Below are positions 43,503-54,021 of a stretch of DNA of 64,000 nucleotides, piece after piece. The stretch lies in the IMG/VR virus record IMGVR_UViG_3300047557_001098, positions 39,030 through 103,029 of that record; one strand, written 5' to 3'. The notes under the pieces were generated by a model. It made no database searches, was not told the origin of the DNA, and saw only the letters and a program-made list of their open reading frames with translations. Numbering within the stretch: position 1 is the first letter of the stretch; each line of letters opens with the position of its first letter. Made by a program: the position numbers and the translations under genes. The DNA comes from a virus.

Positions 43503-45107
43503 TTAAAATCTAACAATAAGTTTTATATGTTCGGCTTGACCATCCGCACGTGTAATGGCCACCGTATTTTCAGTATACAATACATCTCCACTATAAGGCT
43601 CGAATTCAGGATTACCTACGCCGACAACCAATCGACTTGTACCTGAATTGAAACCATTTAAAGGAACACCAGTTCTAAATGTACCAATTACATTTGTGAG
43701 TTTTACTTCGTTGGAAGATTGAGATATCAAATACCCATACGCCGTTGCGTTATTTGCTGTACCCTGATAAACGTATTCATCCAATGAATAAAAAGGACCT
43801 GCAACGATTGTAATTGCTGTCGTTTGATCAACAACAGAGTTGGCATTAGCTGACGTTACTCTATCCTGTTCACCGTATTTATGGGGATTTACAAGCAGTC
43901 CATATTGTCTAAACGTAGTGTTTGATGATATTTTTCCGTTTTCTGTAGAATCGATTTCACCAATTCTTAGAGAAATCATCACACTATTTGCCGCAAGTTC
44001 TTTGGCTGGATTATACCCATGACCATATTTGGGGTCAAATATTGGTCTGAGAGACACACCCGAATTGGCTCCTGTTCCATATACAAAAACATTAGCCCTA
44101 GAAAATTGAGTTCCAATAGTTGAGATAGTTACTTTTTCTAAGTTGCCAGCAGCATTAATAGTAGGCGTAGCAACAACTCTGGTGCCATCACCTTCAATGT
44201 AAATTCTTGTTGTCAGTGACAATTGATTAGCCGTTGTATATGGACTAGGAATACCTCCACCAGCAGCAATTGTATCAGATGAAATGTAGAATCTGTTGTT
44301 TTGTTTTTCGTAATTTGTGATGTAAGTTTCTGGTGCTATACCAGTACCCGTAACAAACATATTAGCTGAAACGTTATCTAATATTTGCGTTGTTGGATTT
44401 AATATTGTAATTAAATTTGTAGATGCATTGAAAGAAACAACATTAATGTTAGCTTCGACAAAATTGCTGCCTGAATTGCTAACATAAATTGTTGTTAATT
44501 CACCATCAATAACTCCCAAATTACGATTTGTTGTGTAATCTAATAAATCTGCTGATGCTGGAACAGGTATCCACTGATCAGTTAAGAACTTATTAGACGG
44601 TGAAACTTTGTACATGTACTTCCAAAGATAACCATCTGAAGTTTTGATGTTACCATTTGAAGATGTGTAGTCACCTCTAGGTTCTACTGTAGATTTAACA
44701 GCAGAATTTGTTGTACCGTTGCGCCCATTCGACAAACACTTATAAACGTTTCGTTCGGAAGTGTAGACGTAAAATGGTTTAACATTTATTGAAGCATCAG
44801 GTTCAATAAGTTGATCTAAATTCACCTTGTCATCATATTGTTTATAGACGGTATTTGCGGTCCAATTTACTCTCGGTATAACAAGTTCAACGTCAGTTCC
44901 CGTCACTTTTTTTGCTGCCATCATATTATCCCAAATGCTTTTCTCATCATAGACGGTATCAGCAATTGTAGGAGGAGTATTTTCTACAGGATAACTTAAA
45001 TGATTACCAATGTAAACATACCCAATTTCTGGAGCAGGCTCGTAAAAAGATTCTTTAAATTGAACGGCGGTTATATACGCCAAATGTTTAGTTGTAACTG
45101 AAGGCAT
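43503..45107 (-). CDS. 8: baseplate wedge protein gp8
   Basis: The protein has 534 residues (T4 gp8 is 334). The N-terminal MPSVTTKHLAYITAVQFKES, YVYIGNHLSYP (28-38), YDEKSIWDNMMAAKKV and later FYVYTSERNVYKCLSNG, SDGYLWKYMYKVSPS are typical of gp8 of aquatic T4-like phages. Gp8 dimers brace the wedge between gp6 and gp7/gp10. The extra 200 residues lie in the middle and C-terminal parts (about 210-430) as beta insertions. Position between DUF4815 and the gp7-like gene fits a wedge component. Confidence 0.82.
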   Translation of the reverse strand: MPSVTTKHLAYITAVQFKESFYEPAPEIGYVYIGNHLSYPVENTPPTIADTVYDEKSIWDNMMAAKKVTGTDVELVIPRVNWTANTVYKQYDDKVNLDQLIEPDASINVKPFYVYTSERNVYKCLSNGRNGTTNSAVKSTVEPRGDYTSSNGNIKTSDGYLWKYMYKVSPSNKFLTDQWIPVPASADLLDYTTNRNLGVIDGELTTIYVSNSGSNFVEANINVVSFNASTNLITILNPTTQILDNVSANMFVTGTGIAPETYITNYEKQNNRFYISSDTIAAGGGIPSPYTTANQLSLTTRIYIEGDGTRVVATPTINAAGNLEKVTISTIGTQFSRANVFVYGTGANSGVSLRPIFDPKYGHGYNPAKELAANSVMISLRIGEIDSTENGKISSNTTFRQYGLLVNPHKYGEQDRVTSANANSVVDQTTAITIVAGPFYSLDEYVYQGTANNATAYGYLISQSSNEVKLTNVIGTFRTGVPLNGFNSGTSRLVVGVGNPEFEPYSGDVLYTENTVAITRADGQAEHIKLIVRF

Positions 45108-45118
45108 AATTTTTTACT

Positions 45119-47068
45119 TTAAGAATAAATTCCTGTTTCATCATTAGGTAATTTAGTTACTTTCATATAGCTTCCAATTCTTGGTGTCATGAAACCACCG
45201 TTTGTATTTGCTTGCAAATAACAGTTGGCTGATGTAGTAGAATTAGTTATAACTAATGCTTTAATGTGAAAATAGTTTGTTGATCCGTCGCCTGCTACTG
45301 GAGTAAATAACCAGACAGGATCGGATGTAGCACTCAATACAGCAGCAGAGTTTGCAGGTCCTGGATGCTCAATATCTTGTCCTAATTCTGCACGACCACC
45401 AAGATAGAAAGCATTTACTAATTGTGGGTTTGCACCAAAACGAATAGCAAAGCCAACTGTTGCGGTTGTTTGTTTTGAGAAAAATGCATTCCATTCAATT
45501 TCATAAACACTATTAGCACTTAATAATATACCTTTACTGTTACCTAAAAATGGCAAAGCCTCTGTGCTAATTGGAGTTGCAGCGTTTGCAGTCATGTAAC
45601 GATACTGAACTACAGGAACAAATCCTCTGCCTTGTGTGTTATCTACTGTTCCATATAAACTGTTTTCATAAAATTCAATCGTGCCATTTGCGGAAGATGT
45701 GCCAGCAGAATCAATTTCCGAATTACTTAAACCAAGTAAATCAACATACACATTTCCTTTGACACCAACACCACCGATAACATTAACAGTACCAGAAGAG
45801 TTTGAAGTTGATGGTAGGCCTGTTACGCCATGACTTCTTACGTTGAATATTTCTACTGAACTATTTGAAACTGCTAAATTCGCAGTAATTACTCCGCCGT
45901 TGTTTGCGTCTATTGAATTATTAGCACGTAAGAAAGCACTATTTGCATAACTGCCTGATGCATTCTGAGATTCGTATGATGAATTGGCATGAGTAAATCC
46001 TGAGTTAGCATGTATGAATGCGGCATTTGCATGTACAAACGCAGAATTCGCATAACTACCAGTTGCATTTTGACTTTCATATGATGAATTAGCGTGTACA
46101 AATCCACTATTGGCGTGTACAAATGCAGAGTTGGCATAACTACCAGATGCATTTTGAGATTCATACGCTGAATTGGCATGTATAAAAGCACTGTTTGCGT
46201 AAGACGAAGCCGATGTGCTTCCTAAGAAATCGTAATTTGTTCCATCTTCAGTGAAAGTCCATTTGTTGCTAGACTCATTCCAAAGAACATAAACGTTAGC
46301 TTCACTGCCTCTATCAATTTCAATACCAGCGTCAGTTACAGGGGTGCCGGATTGGCTTATGGCTGCATTTAGAGTAAGTATATTGTCAGCAACTAAAACA
46401 GTTTGAGTGTTGACATAAGTTGTCACTCCACTTACTGTTAAGTTACCTGTAATCGTAACATCACCAGTAACTTGACCACCAACATTTGCATCTAACGAAT
46501 TGTTAGCACGAATAAATGCAGCATTGGCTTGTATGAATGCACCATTGGCATATAAAGATGCGGAGTTTGATGTGTAGCTAGGAGTGTTGGCTTGTAAAAA
46601 TGCTGAGTTTGCATATGAACCTGCTGATGTTGCTTTTGCATCAGCAGTATTTGCAGCACCAAATCCAGAGTTAGCATAAGAACCGGCAGAATTTGCTCCA
46701 GTAAAAGCAGAGTTGGTGTAACTTGCCGTAGCATTTTGTGCATTAAAAGAAGAATTTGCATGAATGAACGATGCATTGGCATGAACAAACCCACTGTTTG
46801 CATAACTGGCTGAAGCATTTTGATATGTAAAAGATGAATTCGCATGTACATATGCCGCATTTGCATGAACATATGCAGCGTTTGCATTAGCCAGAGCAGC
46901 ATTTGCAGCATTTACAGAAATATCAATAAGGCTATCTAAAACCCTAATTGACATTTTTTTCGAAACTGGTGATCCCGTACTAACATCAGTCACCAAAATA
47001 AATGTATTTTCTGTGTTTGAACTCGGTGTCGTTAATTCCGTTAGTTCAGAAACTTTAATTCTTGACAT
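45119..47068 (-). CDS. tail fibre protein with heptad repeats and C-terminal beta domain
   Basis: The protein has 649 residues. An N-terminal MSRIKVSELTELTTPSSNTENT is a common fibre-attachment start. Heptad repeats of xxFxxAN type fill about 60-210 and 300-380. Between them lies GDVTITGNLTVSG and an EIDRG..ANVYVLWNE..WTF block shared with the 1780-residue fibre. The C-terminal 200 residues (from about 445) are a globular beta domain with YEIEWNAFFSKQTTATVGF, found as the tip of other aquatic phage fibres. It probably forms a second long fibre. Confidence 0.75.
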   Translation of the reverse strand: MSRIKVSELTELTTPSSNTENTFILVTDVSTGSPVSKKMSIRVLDSLIDISVNAANAALANANAAYVHANAAYVHANSSFTYQNASASYANSGFVHANASFIHANSSFNAQNATASYTNSAFTGANSAGSYANSGFGAANTADAKATSAGSYANSAFLQANTPSYTSNSASLYANGAFIQANAAFIRANNSLDANVGGQVTGDVTITGNLTVSGVTTYVNTQTVLVADNILTLNAAISQSGTPVTDAGIEIDRGSEANVYVLWNESSNKWTFTEDGTNYDFLGSTSASSYANSAFIHANSAYESQNASGSYANSAFVHANSGFVHANSSYESQNATGSYANSAFVHANAAFIHANSGFTHANSSYESQNASGSYANSAFLRANNSIDANNGGVITANLAVSNSSVEIFNVRSHGVTGLPSTSNSSGTVNVIGGVGVKGNVYVDLLGLSNSEIDSAGTSSANGTIEFYENSLYGTVDNTQGRGFVPVVQYRYMTANAATPISTEALPFLGNSKGILLSANSVYEIEWNAFFSKQTTATVGFAIRFGANPQLVNAFYLGGRAELGQDIEHPGPANSAAVLSATSDPVWLFTPVAGDGSTNYFHIKALVITNSTTSANCYLQANTNGGFMTPRIGSYMKVTKLPNDETGIYS

Positions 47069-47079
47069 TTTTAATCCTA

Positions 47080-50000
47080 TTATCCTAATGGCTGAATAGT
47101 TTCAGTCGTTAAAATATCTCCTGTTTCGGTTGTAATCTCATCAAATCCTTCGGTAATTAATCCAGAAGTAGTTTGAACAATTGTTGCTGGCGCAAGATTA
47201 GTCGTATTACGGAACATACCTGTATTAGCTATAAATGTTGGCGGTATGATGTAAGACGTATTTGTCTGCATCGTTGGCTGCCAATAGTAACTGCCATTAC
47301 TTGTAATATTAAATCTGCGTATTACTCCATTACCTATCTCCGACGCTACAACTGTCAATACAACATTCATGTCATTGTTTGTTGTGGCATCAAATACAGC
47401 ATTGTTTTCATAATATCTCAAGTTAGCAGCATTTGCAGTAATTGTATTTCCATACATAGAGCCATTTGCATATACAGTTACATTTTTAACTGTGCCATTT
47501 GGATATACAAAAATACGTGCATTTGCAGCTTGAATCATACCATTTGCTGGTCCCAAATATCTTCCAGCAATGTCAGGATTCGTCGCAAAGTTAATCCAAC
47601 TATTTACTGCTCTTGGGTTTGGTACATTTGCTGCCGTTAAAACAAATACCGCATTTACATAAGACTGAGAGACTAATGGTTGATTGTTCTGATAATGTAC
47701 CAGTCTTGAAATTACAGGACCAGATGAATAAGAACCATTAGCATATATTGTTACATTCTCGACTCTATTTTTGTCGTTCACAAAGACACGTGCATTTGCT
47801 TGACTTGTATTGGCTCCACCAAATACAATCCAACTATTAACTGCAACAGCATCAGCGTTTGCTGAAATCGAGAATACATTTAGGTGAGGTCTAAAGGCTA
47901 TACTATCAACACCAATTCCATAATCACCCCACACTTCAAACGTTGCTTGTGCGCTCGTATTTGTTTCATAAAAACCACAATTAATAACTGCAATTGTCTG
48001 TGAATTTGCGACACCAGCAACAGTGATTACAGCATTCGTAATGGCATTACTGTTTGCAGTAAACGAAATATTCGCACTATTTCCAACGTTTGCCGACGTT
48101 GTAATTACAAGATTTGCCAAGTTTGTTGTGTTGGCATTGTAACCTAATGTAAATCTTGCGCCAGTATTTCCAGTAATAATTACTCCAGCGGGCGTCACAT
48201 ACTGCATAAACACATTAGGTGTTTGTCGAATACCATTGGCCGCATGATGAAGAACTGGACCCATCGTAACGGTAAATGCTGCATTGGTATATGAGTAAGT
48301 GGCAATGTTAAATCCATTTGAACCATTAGCAGATGAAGCATTAAAATATTTCAAATTCATGTAGACATTTGATATTGATGCCGCACCATTCACATAAATG
48401 CCATTTGAAGATACTACAACGTTTACGATGTAGTTCTTATCATTTACATATACACGTGCATTTGCTACGTTTAGAGTTGCTGCTCCCAGATTGTCTGGTG
48501 TTCCAGTGAACACAATCCAACTATTAACTGCAACCGCACCAGCATTGAAAGACACACTTTCAACACCTGGATATAAAGAAACATTCGCAATGTTTGAATA
48601 CAATCCAATTCTATTTATCACCGTTCTGATGATTCTTCCTGGGATTGGATCCGTAGAAGGTGTGGCTTCAATGTAAACATTTGCCTCAGTGTTTGCTCCG
48701 CCACCCACAATTTTCAGATAACCATTCGAGTAATTGTTACCACCAAAATCAGGAAGTAAAGGTAAAACTTGAGTTATTGAATTTGGTATTGAGTTAGAAG
48801 CAACCGATGCTGATAATCCAGAAACATTTCGATATAAACCCACATCATTGATTGTAATACTTCTAATCGAACCATTACTTGGAAAAACTTCAATTGAAGC
48901 ATTTGCACTTCGAATTGGATTTCCTCCAGAGAATACTACAAATCCATTTGTGTGAGCCACACCATTATATGTTCTAATAGTTCCTGTAGGATTACCTACG
49001 TTTGCTGCCACGGAACTGATTGATTTTGGTTGTGTGTTTACAATTGCACGTAAAGGTCCATTTGTTGTTGGGATGTGATATGTCAACAGAGAGAACACTG
49101 CGTTCGTATAAGATGAACCTGCAATTGAAGCAGTATTTTCAAAATATGTTAAGTCTGTATAAACGTTTGCAATTGTTGGTTTGGATTGATATAAACCATT
49201 TGCATACATCGTAACATTTACAACATGTCCTGTCGTATTTACAAAGATACGTGCGTTTGCTGCGTTACTACTTACGCCCGAGAACGTAATCCAACTGTTG
49301 ACGGCAATAGCACCAGCATTAGCTTCGATGCCAGAAATTCTTGCAGTATTATCGTAAAGACCAGGATCAACAATTGTCAATCTACGAATAGAACCATTTG
49401 CTGGCCAGACTTCAACTCTCACATCCGCTGGACGATTTGTTAATCTTGATGTGTTAATTGTAAACACAGCATTCGTAAATGAATATGCTCCAATTGGGAA
49501 ACCATTTGAACCGTTTGAAGATGTTGAATTGAAATACTTTAGACCAGTATATACGTTGGCATTTGCACCTATTGTTGGCGCTTCAAAATATGTGCCATTG
49601 GCAATCATAGTTACATTTACGATATAGTTCTTATCGTTGACGTATACACGTGCATTTGCCACAGCAATGTTTGATGTCGTATAACGTGGATCATCAATTG
49701 TTGTATAGAAATTAATCCAGCTATTAACGCCGACCGCATCTGTGTTTACGGAAACCGAATCTACAATATAATCATTGAATAAAACTATACCATTCGAATG
49801 ACCTTGACCTTCATTCTTTGTGTAATCGATCTGATAAAGCACGTTTGGTGTTGTAATTGTAAAGACAGCATTTGTATATGTGCCAAATGCAATTGTGTTG
49901 CCATTTGAGCCATTAGATGATGCTGCATCAAAATATCTTAATTGTGTATAAACGTTCGACAGTGACGGTCCAATTTCATATGCACCATTTGCAATCACAG

Positions 50001-53000
50001 TAACATTTTCAATATATCCCTCAGTATTAACATATACACGTGCGTTTGCAACATTACTACCAGAACCACCAAAGGTAATCCAACTATTAACAGCAACAGC
50101 ATCACTATTAGCCGTGACGGCTATAACGCCGGAGTCAGGAACAACTCTTGGTGGATCATTGGCGTCTGTGTAAACACCATTGGCATAAATGACAACACTA
50201 TCAACGAAACCAGCACTATTAACCGAAGCAAATGCATTTGCCGAATTACTATTTGCACCCGCAAATCTTAGGTAACCATTTACACTAACACCAGCAACAT
50301 TAGCAGCAAGTCGAAGAACACCAACTTCACTTCTTACGTTTGCTTGATAGATCACTAGGTTTTGATTTGTATTTGGGAAAATAAGAGATGCATTCCCATC
50401 ATACAAACCACTATCAATTACATTGATAGTTCTAATTCCACCATTAGAACGTAGTCTGGTTGTAGACAATGTGAATATTGCGTTTACTTGATTATTAGAT
50501 GTTGTCGTCATCACATCATTATTTTCATAATATCTCAAGTTTGCTGATGTAATTGCAATATTCGAACCTAATCCTATATTAACTGGCAAACCAGAATATA
50601 ATCCTCTATCATAAACTTGTACTCTTATAACATGTCCTGTTGTATTAACAAAGACACGTGCATTCAATGAATTTACAGTCGAGTCGTAAGTGCCATCTAA
50701 AACAATCCAACTATTAACAGCAATCGCTGAAGCGTTGTTTGAAATGGCATTGATTTGAACTTTGTCTGGGAAAACTTCGATTTGTGCGTTTGCCGCTCTG
50801 AAAGAATCTCCACCCAATATAATTAATGTACCATTGCTATATCCTTGACCAGGATTTACAACTGTAAATGTATTAGAGTAGTAAACGTAATGTGGGTCAA
50901 AAGAAGGTATGATTCTTGGTTTGTTTGAATACAAACCACCTTCAGTTAATGTAACTCTCTTTAATGAACCTGTCTTTGCTACAACTAAAGAAAACTCGGC
51001 ATTTGTGTAAGACGAACCTGCTATTGTTGCTGTATTTTCATAATAGGTCAGACTTGTATAAACGTTTCCAATTGTTGGAACATTTGACAGAGTTGAATAA
51101 TGTCCTGTGTTTGCAACAACAACATTTATAATTGCTCCGGTAGAATTAACATATACACGTGCATTTGCAACATAACCAATCGTATTTCCACTGAAGGTTA
51201 TCCAACTATTGACCGCTTTTGCTCCAGCGTTTGCTGTAACAGTTAAAACTCCTGTTTCACCTGCTAACCAAGTTTCCGCATTTGCGATTGCTCTAATTCC
51301 TTCATCAGCATCTAGGAATTCTAAAATACCGTTTGAATATCCTGAACCAGCATTTTCAATGGTCAATGATGTTAGTCTACCACCACCTCCACTGAACACA
51401 ATGAATCCATTAGACATACCATTTCCAGTAGGAGTATTGTATGGTCCTGTCCAAGAAATATTATCAACGTTTCCACTGGTAATTAATCTTGTGTTACTGA
51501 TAATGGCATTGATTGTTCTCTGTTCACCGTTGACTGCAATCTGTGAGCCGACTTGTAATATGCCAGAAGATACAGCAATGTTAAACTTAGTATTCACACC
51601 AGTTACAGCAATACTTCCGTTGCCCGTGTTGACTCTTCCTGATATTGTTAAGAATTGATCATCTTGTCTGTGATCCATTCTTGTAACAACAATATCATCT
51701 CTTTCTACAACAGCAGACTTTGTATAATCTGAGTAACGTGCAAAACCTACTGGATGTAGAAGTTCTTTTAAAATCTTTTTATATTTGTAGAATTCAACTC
51801 TTGAAGAAAGTAGATAAGAATAATCTACGTAGTAATCACTACCTTGAATCTTTCTTTCGATGGATGATACGATAGAATCTGAAGATGTCCAACGACCAGT
51901 ACCTGTTGTGAACGATTGTTCAATTTCGGCTCCTGCTAAACCACCAGTACCCGTTGTACTCACGATGTTTGCTGTAGGTACAAACTGATATCCTGCGCCA
52001 GGATCAATAAGTTTAATACTTAAAATAGCACCAGCGGTTCCAAATCCAGCACCAGAAAGAGTTTCACCATCAGAAGCAATTGAGTAAACTTCAATGTTTG
52101 CACCCGACCCTGCACTGTTGCTTGTTACATTTAATGATGGAAAATTACCCGGCATGTATCCATAACCACCTCTAGGGTAACGATTGTAAATGCCTAGTTT
52201 TTTCTTTGTGTGTAGATAGGTAAATCCTGGAGGTTCAACTGAAAATATCTGATCACTGGTAATAGTATCAACTATTCTTGACTCACCATTGATATCAACA
52301 ATATCACCCTTTTTTAGTTGTGAAAGAAATCTTGTTCTTACTTCACCACTAGCTGGTAAGTAATCTTCTTGAACTTGTGTTGAACCAACTGATGTGACTT
52401 TTACGTTGCCATCAATTCTTGTGTTGGCAACATCTACCCTTGTAATTCCTCCAGTTATGCTAACATTGCCAACAACCGCCGCTGCACCATAAGCAAATTT
52501 TGCTTGAGGATATAATTCTAAGTTAGGAATTGGATCAAATACAATTTCATCACCAACAGCATATCCCGAACCACCATCGTTAATTTTAAATTTCGCAATT
52601 GAACCAAAAGTTTTTGCTGTTCTGTCGGTTGAATAATATCCACCTTCAACATTAATTTCTGGTGTTGCCGTCAATGGTGCCGATGTCAAAAGAACTTTGA
52701 CGTTTGTAATCGGACCCATTGGTATAGCTTCGGTCAATAAAGCATCAATAATTCTTGCATCAAGTGATGCGTTTGCGTTTGCAGCAAAGCCATAAGTCGC
52801 ATTGCTAATTATAGTGTTTGCTGCAAATGACGTACCATTAAAACTCTTAATAACGTCTGTAGAAATATACCAAACGTTTGCGGCATTTTTACCAGATAAG
52901 TCGATACCATCAACAGCACCTTCTAGATAAAAACTAGAGCCATTACCCGTAATGTATAAAGGAGCAGCATTTGTAAATGTAGCACCACCATCACCAATAA

Positions 53001-54021
53001 GAATACTTTCAATAAGGCCTTCGTAAACTGTTTCAACCTCACCGATGGCATTTCTAAGTGGATCACCACTTACAAGTGTTACTCTATCTCCAACTTTATA
53101 GTCTTGTCCAGCAGAAACTACGTTTAATTTTCTAACCACAGAAAAAGTGGTAACTCTTGTTTCAATCAAAACATTGTTTGAATTGAATAGAGGTATAGAA
53201 ACAACTTCACCATTAAAGAATCTTCTTTGTAACGATTTAGCATTAATTAATAGTTCAATTGGCAAACCTAAATTGAACGTATCCGAAATAGACTTTAAAT
53301 TCGAATCTTCAATAATAGCACTAGCGCCAGAACTTAAACCAGTGACTTTTCTGTTTACAAATAGTTTATAATCAAAATTCTCATAAAAAACTTTTACATT
53401 TGAACCGTTAGATGGAGCGTTGAAAAAAATTAATTTTAGATTTTCTTTTTGAATGAAATAGTCTACGCCATGATTTAAAATAACATCATTAACATACACA
53501 GAAATCTCATCTGGATTTACTTGTTGAGTAAGATCAAATGTTTTTTGTGTACCATCTGCGTCATAGTAAGAATAGACTGATGTATTAATATTAAGCTTAT
53601 TATCTACCGTCCACTTACTTGCAGAAGGTTTAATAACATTATTTTTTGGTAAAATAACGTCTACATCTTCACCAAAAAGTAAATGAAAAATAAGTTTGAA
53701 TGAATTCTCGGAGCCTTTTGACTTATATAAATTTACCAGTTGTTTGAATAACAGTTCTTTATCACACTGAACTTCGTATGGTATAAGTGCGGCAAACGTG
53801 CTATAAAAGCCCGCTTCAAACTCATCCAAAGACTCATCAACATCTTTTGCCGTTTTTAATTTTTTTGCAAAGGTAACCAGATCATTCTTTTCGACACCTT
53901 GTTTCTCTTCCAAAAATTCATAATAAGCTTTTAAAAACTTAATGAATTGGGGAAACTCTTCCCTAACGAATTCGGGAACCTGTTGCTCTACAAGAATGGA
54001 TGTTTTTAAATCAGTTGTCAT
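47080..54021 (-). CDS. 7: gp7-like giant baseplate wedge protein with nine-fold repeat expansion
   Basis: The protein has 2313 residues (T4 gp7 is 1032). The N-terminal 115 residues are helical and conserved: VPEFVREEFPQFIKFLKAYYEFLE, DVDESLDEFEAGFY, LIPYEVQCDKELLFKQLVNLYKSKGS. This region resembles the tail/baseplate proteins that sit next to gene 6 in aquatic T4-like phages. Residues from about 850 on carry nine degenerate copies of a beta module with an AVNSWI.F.G motif, ANARVYVN and a YxNAVF strand. The gp7 identity rests on position before gene 6 and size. It could instead be a gp7/gp10 replacement. Confidence 0.65.
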   Translation of the reverse strand: MTTDLKTSILVEQQVPEFVREEFPQFIKFLKAYYEFLEEKQGVEKNDLVTFAKKLKTAKDVDESLDEFEAGFYSTFAALIPYEVQCDKELLFKQLVNLYKSKGSENSFKLIFHLLFGEDVDVILPKNNVIKPSASKWTVDNKLNINTSVYSYYDADGTQKTFDLTQQVNPDEISVYVNDVILNHGVDYFIQKENLKLIFFNAPSNGSNVKVFYENFDYKLFVNRKVTGLSSGASAIIEDSNLKSISDTFNLGLPIELLINAKSLQRRFFNGEVVSIPLFNSNNVLIETRVTTFSVVRKLNVVSAGQDYKVGDRVTLVSGDPLRNAIGEVETVYEGLIESILIGDGGATFTNAAPLYITGNGSSFYLEGAVDGIDLSGKNAANVWYISTDVIKSFNGTSFAANTIISNATYGFAANANASLDARIIDALLTEAIPMGPITNVKVLLTSAPLTATPEINVEGGYYSTDRTAKTFGSIAKFKINDGGSGYAVGDEIVFDPIPNLELYPQAKFAYGAAAVVGNVSITGGITRVDVANTRIDGNVKVTSVGSTQVQEDYLPASGEVRTRFLSQLKKGDIVDINGESRIVDTITSDQIFSVEPPGFTYLHTKKKLGIYNRYPRGGYGYMPGNFPSLNVTSNSAGSGANIEVYSIASDGETLSGAGFGTAGAILSIKLIDPGAGYQFVPTANIVSTTGTGGLAGAEIEQSFTTGTGRWTSSDSIVSSIERKIQGSDYYVDYSYLLSSRVEFYKYKKILKELLHPVGFARYSDYTKSAVVERDDIVVTRMDHRQDDQFLTISGRVNTGNGSIAVTGVNTKFNIAVSSGILQVGSQIAVNGEQRTINAIISNTRLITSGNVDNISWTGPYNTPTGNGMSNGFIVFSGGGGRLTSLTIENAGSGYSNGILEFLDADEGIRAIANAETWLAGETGVLTVTANAGAKAVNSWITFSGNTIGYVANARVYVNSTGAIINVVVANTGHYSTLSNVPTIGNVYTSLTYYENTATIAGSSYTNAEFSLVVAKTGSLKRVTLTEGGLYSNKPRIIPSFDPHYVYYSNTFTVVNPGQGYSNGTLIILGGDSFRAANAQIEVFPDKVQINAISNNASAIAVNSWIVLDGTYDSTVNSLNARVFVNTTGHVIRVQVYDRGLYSGLPVNIGLGSNIAITSANLRYYENNDVMTTTSNNQVNAIFTLSTTRLRSNGGIRTINVIDSGLYDGNASLIFPNTNQNLVIYQANVRSEVGVLRLAANVAGVSVNGYLRFAGANSNSANAFASVNSAGFVDSVVIYANGVYTDANDPPRVVPDSGVIAVTANSDAVAVNSWITFGGSGSNVANARVYVNTEGYIENVTVIANGAYEIGPSLSNVYTQLRYFDAASSNGSNGNTIAFGTYTNAVFTITTPNVLYQIDYTKNEGQGHSNGIVLFNDYIVDSVSVNTDAVGVNSWINFYTTIDDPRYTTSNIAVANARVYVNDKNYIVNVTMIANGTYFEAPTIGANANVYTGLKYFNSTSSNGSNGFPIGAYSFTNAVFTINTSRLTNRPADVRVEVWPANGSIRRLTIVDPGLYDNTARISGIEANAGAIAVNSWITFSGVSSNAANARIFVNTTGHVVNVTMYANGLYQSKPTIANVYTDLTYFENTASIAGSSYTNAVFSLLTYHIPTTNGPLRAIVNTQPKSISSVAANVGNPTGTIRTYNGVAHTNGFVVFSGGNPIRSANASIEVFPSNGSIRSITINDVGLYRNVSGLSASVASNSIPNSITQVLPLLPDFGGNNYSNGYLKIVGGGANTEANVYIEATPSTDPIPGRIIRTVINRIGLYSNIANVSLYPGVESVSFNAGAVAVNSWIVFTGTPDNLGAATLNVANARVYVNDKNYIVNVVVSSNGIYVNGAASISNVYMNLKYFNASSANGSNGFNIATYSYTNAAFTVTMGPVLHHAANGIRQTPNVFMQYVTPAGVIITGNTGARFTLGYNANTTNLANLVITTSANVGNSANISFTANSNAITNAVITVAGVANSQTIAVINCGFYETNTSAQATFEVWGDYGIGVDSIAFRPHLNVFSISANADAVAVNSWIVFGGANTSQANARVFVNDKNRVENVTIYANGSYSSGPVISRLVHYQNNQPLVSQSYVNAVFVLTAANVPNPRAVNSWINFATNPDIAGRYLGPANGMIQAANARIFVYPNGTVKNVTVYANGSMYGNTITANAANLRYYENNAVFDATTNNDMNVVLTVVASEIGNGVIRRFNITSNGSYYWQPTMQTNTSYIIPPTFIANTGMFRNTTNLAPATIVQTTSGLITEGFDEITTETGDILTTETIQPLG
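47480..51250 (-). repeat. nine degenerate repeats in the gp7-like gene
   Basis: Nine modules of roughly 100-190 residues share the AVNSWI / ANARVYVN / NAVF signature. One copy has VSVNGYLRFAG in place of AVNSWITFGG. Divergence at DNA level is moderate, and unit lengths differ. Confidence 0.78.
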
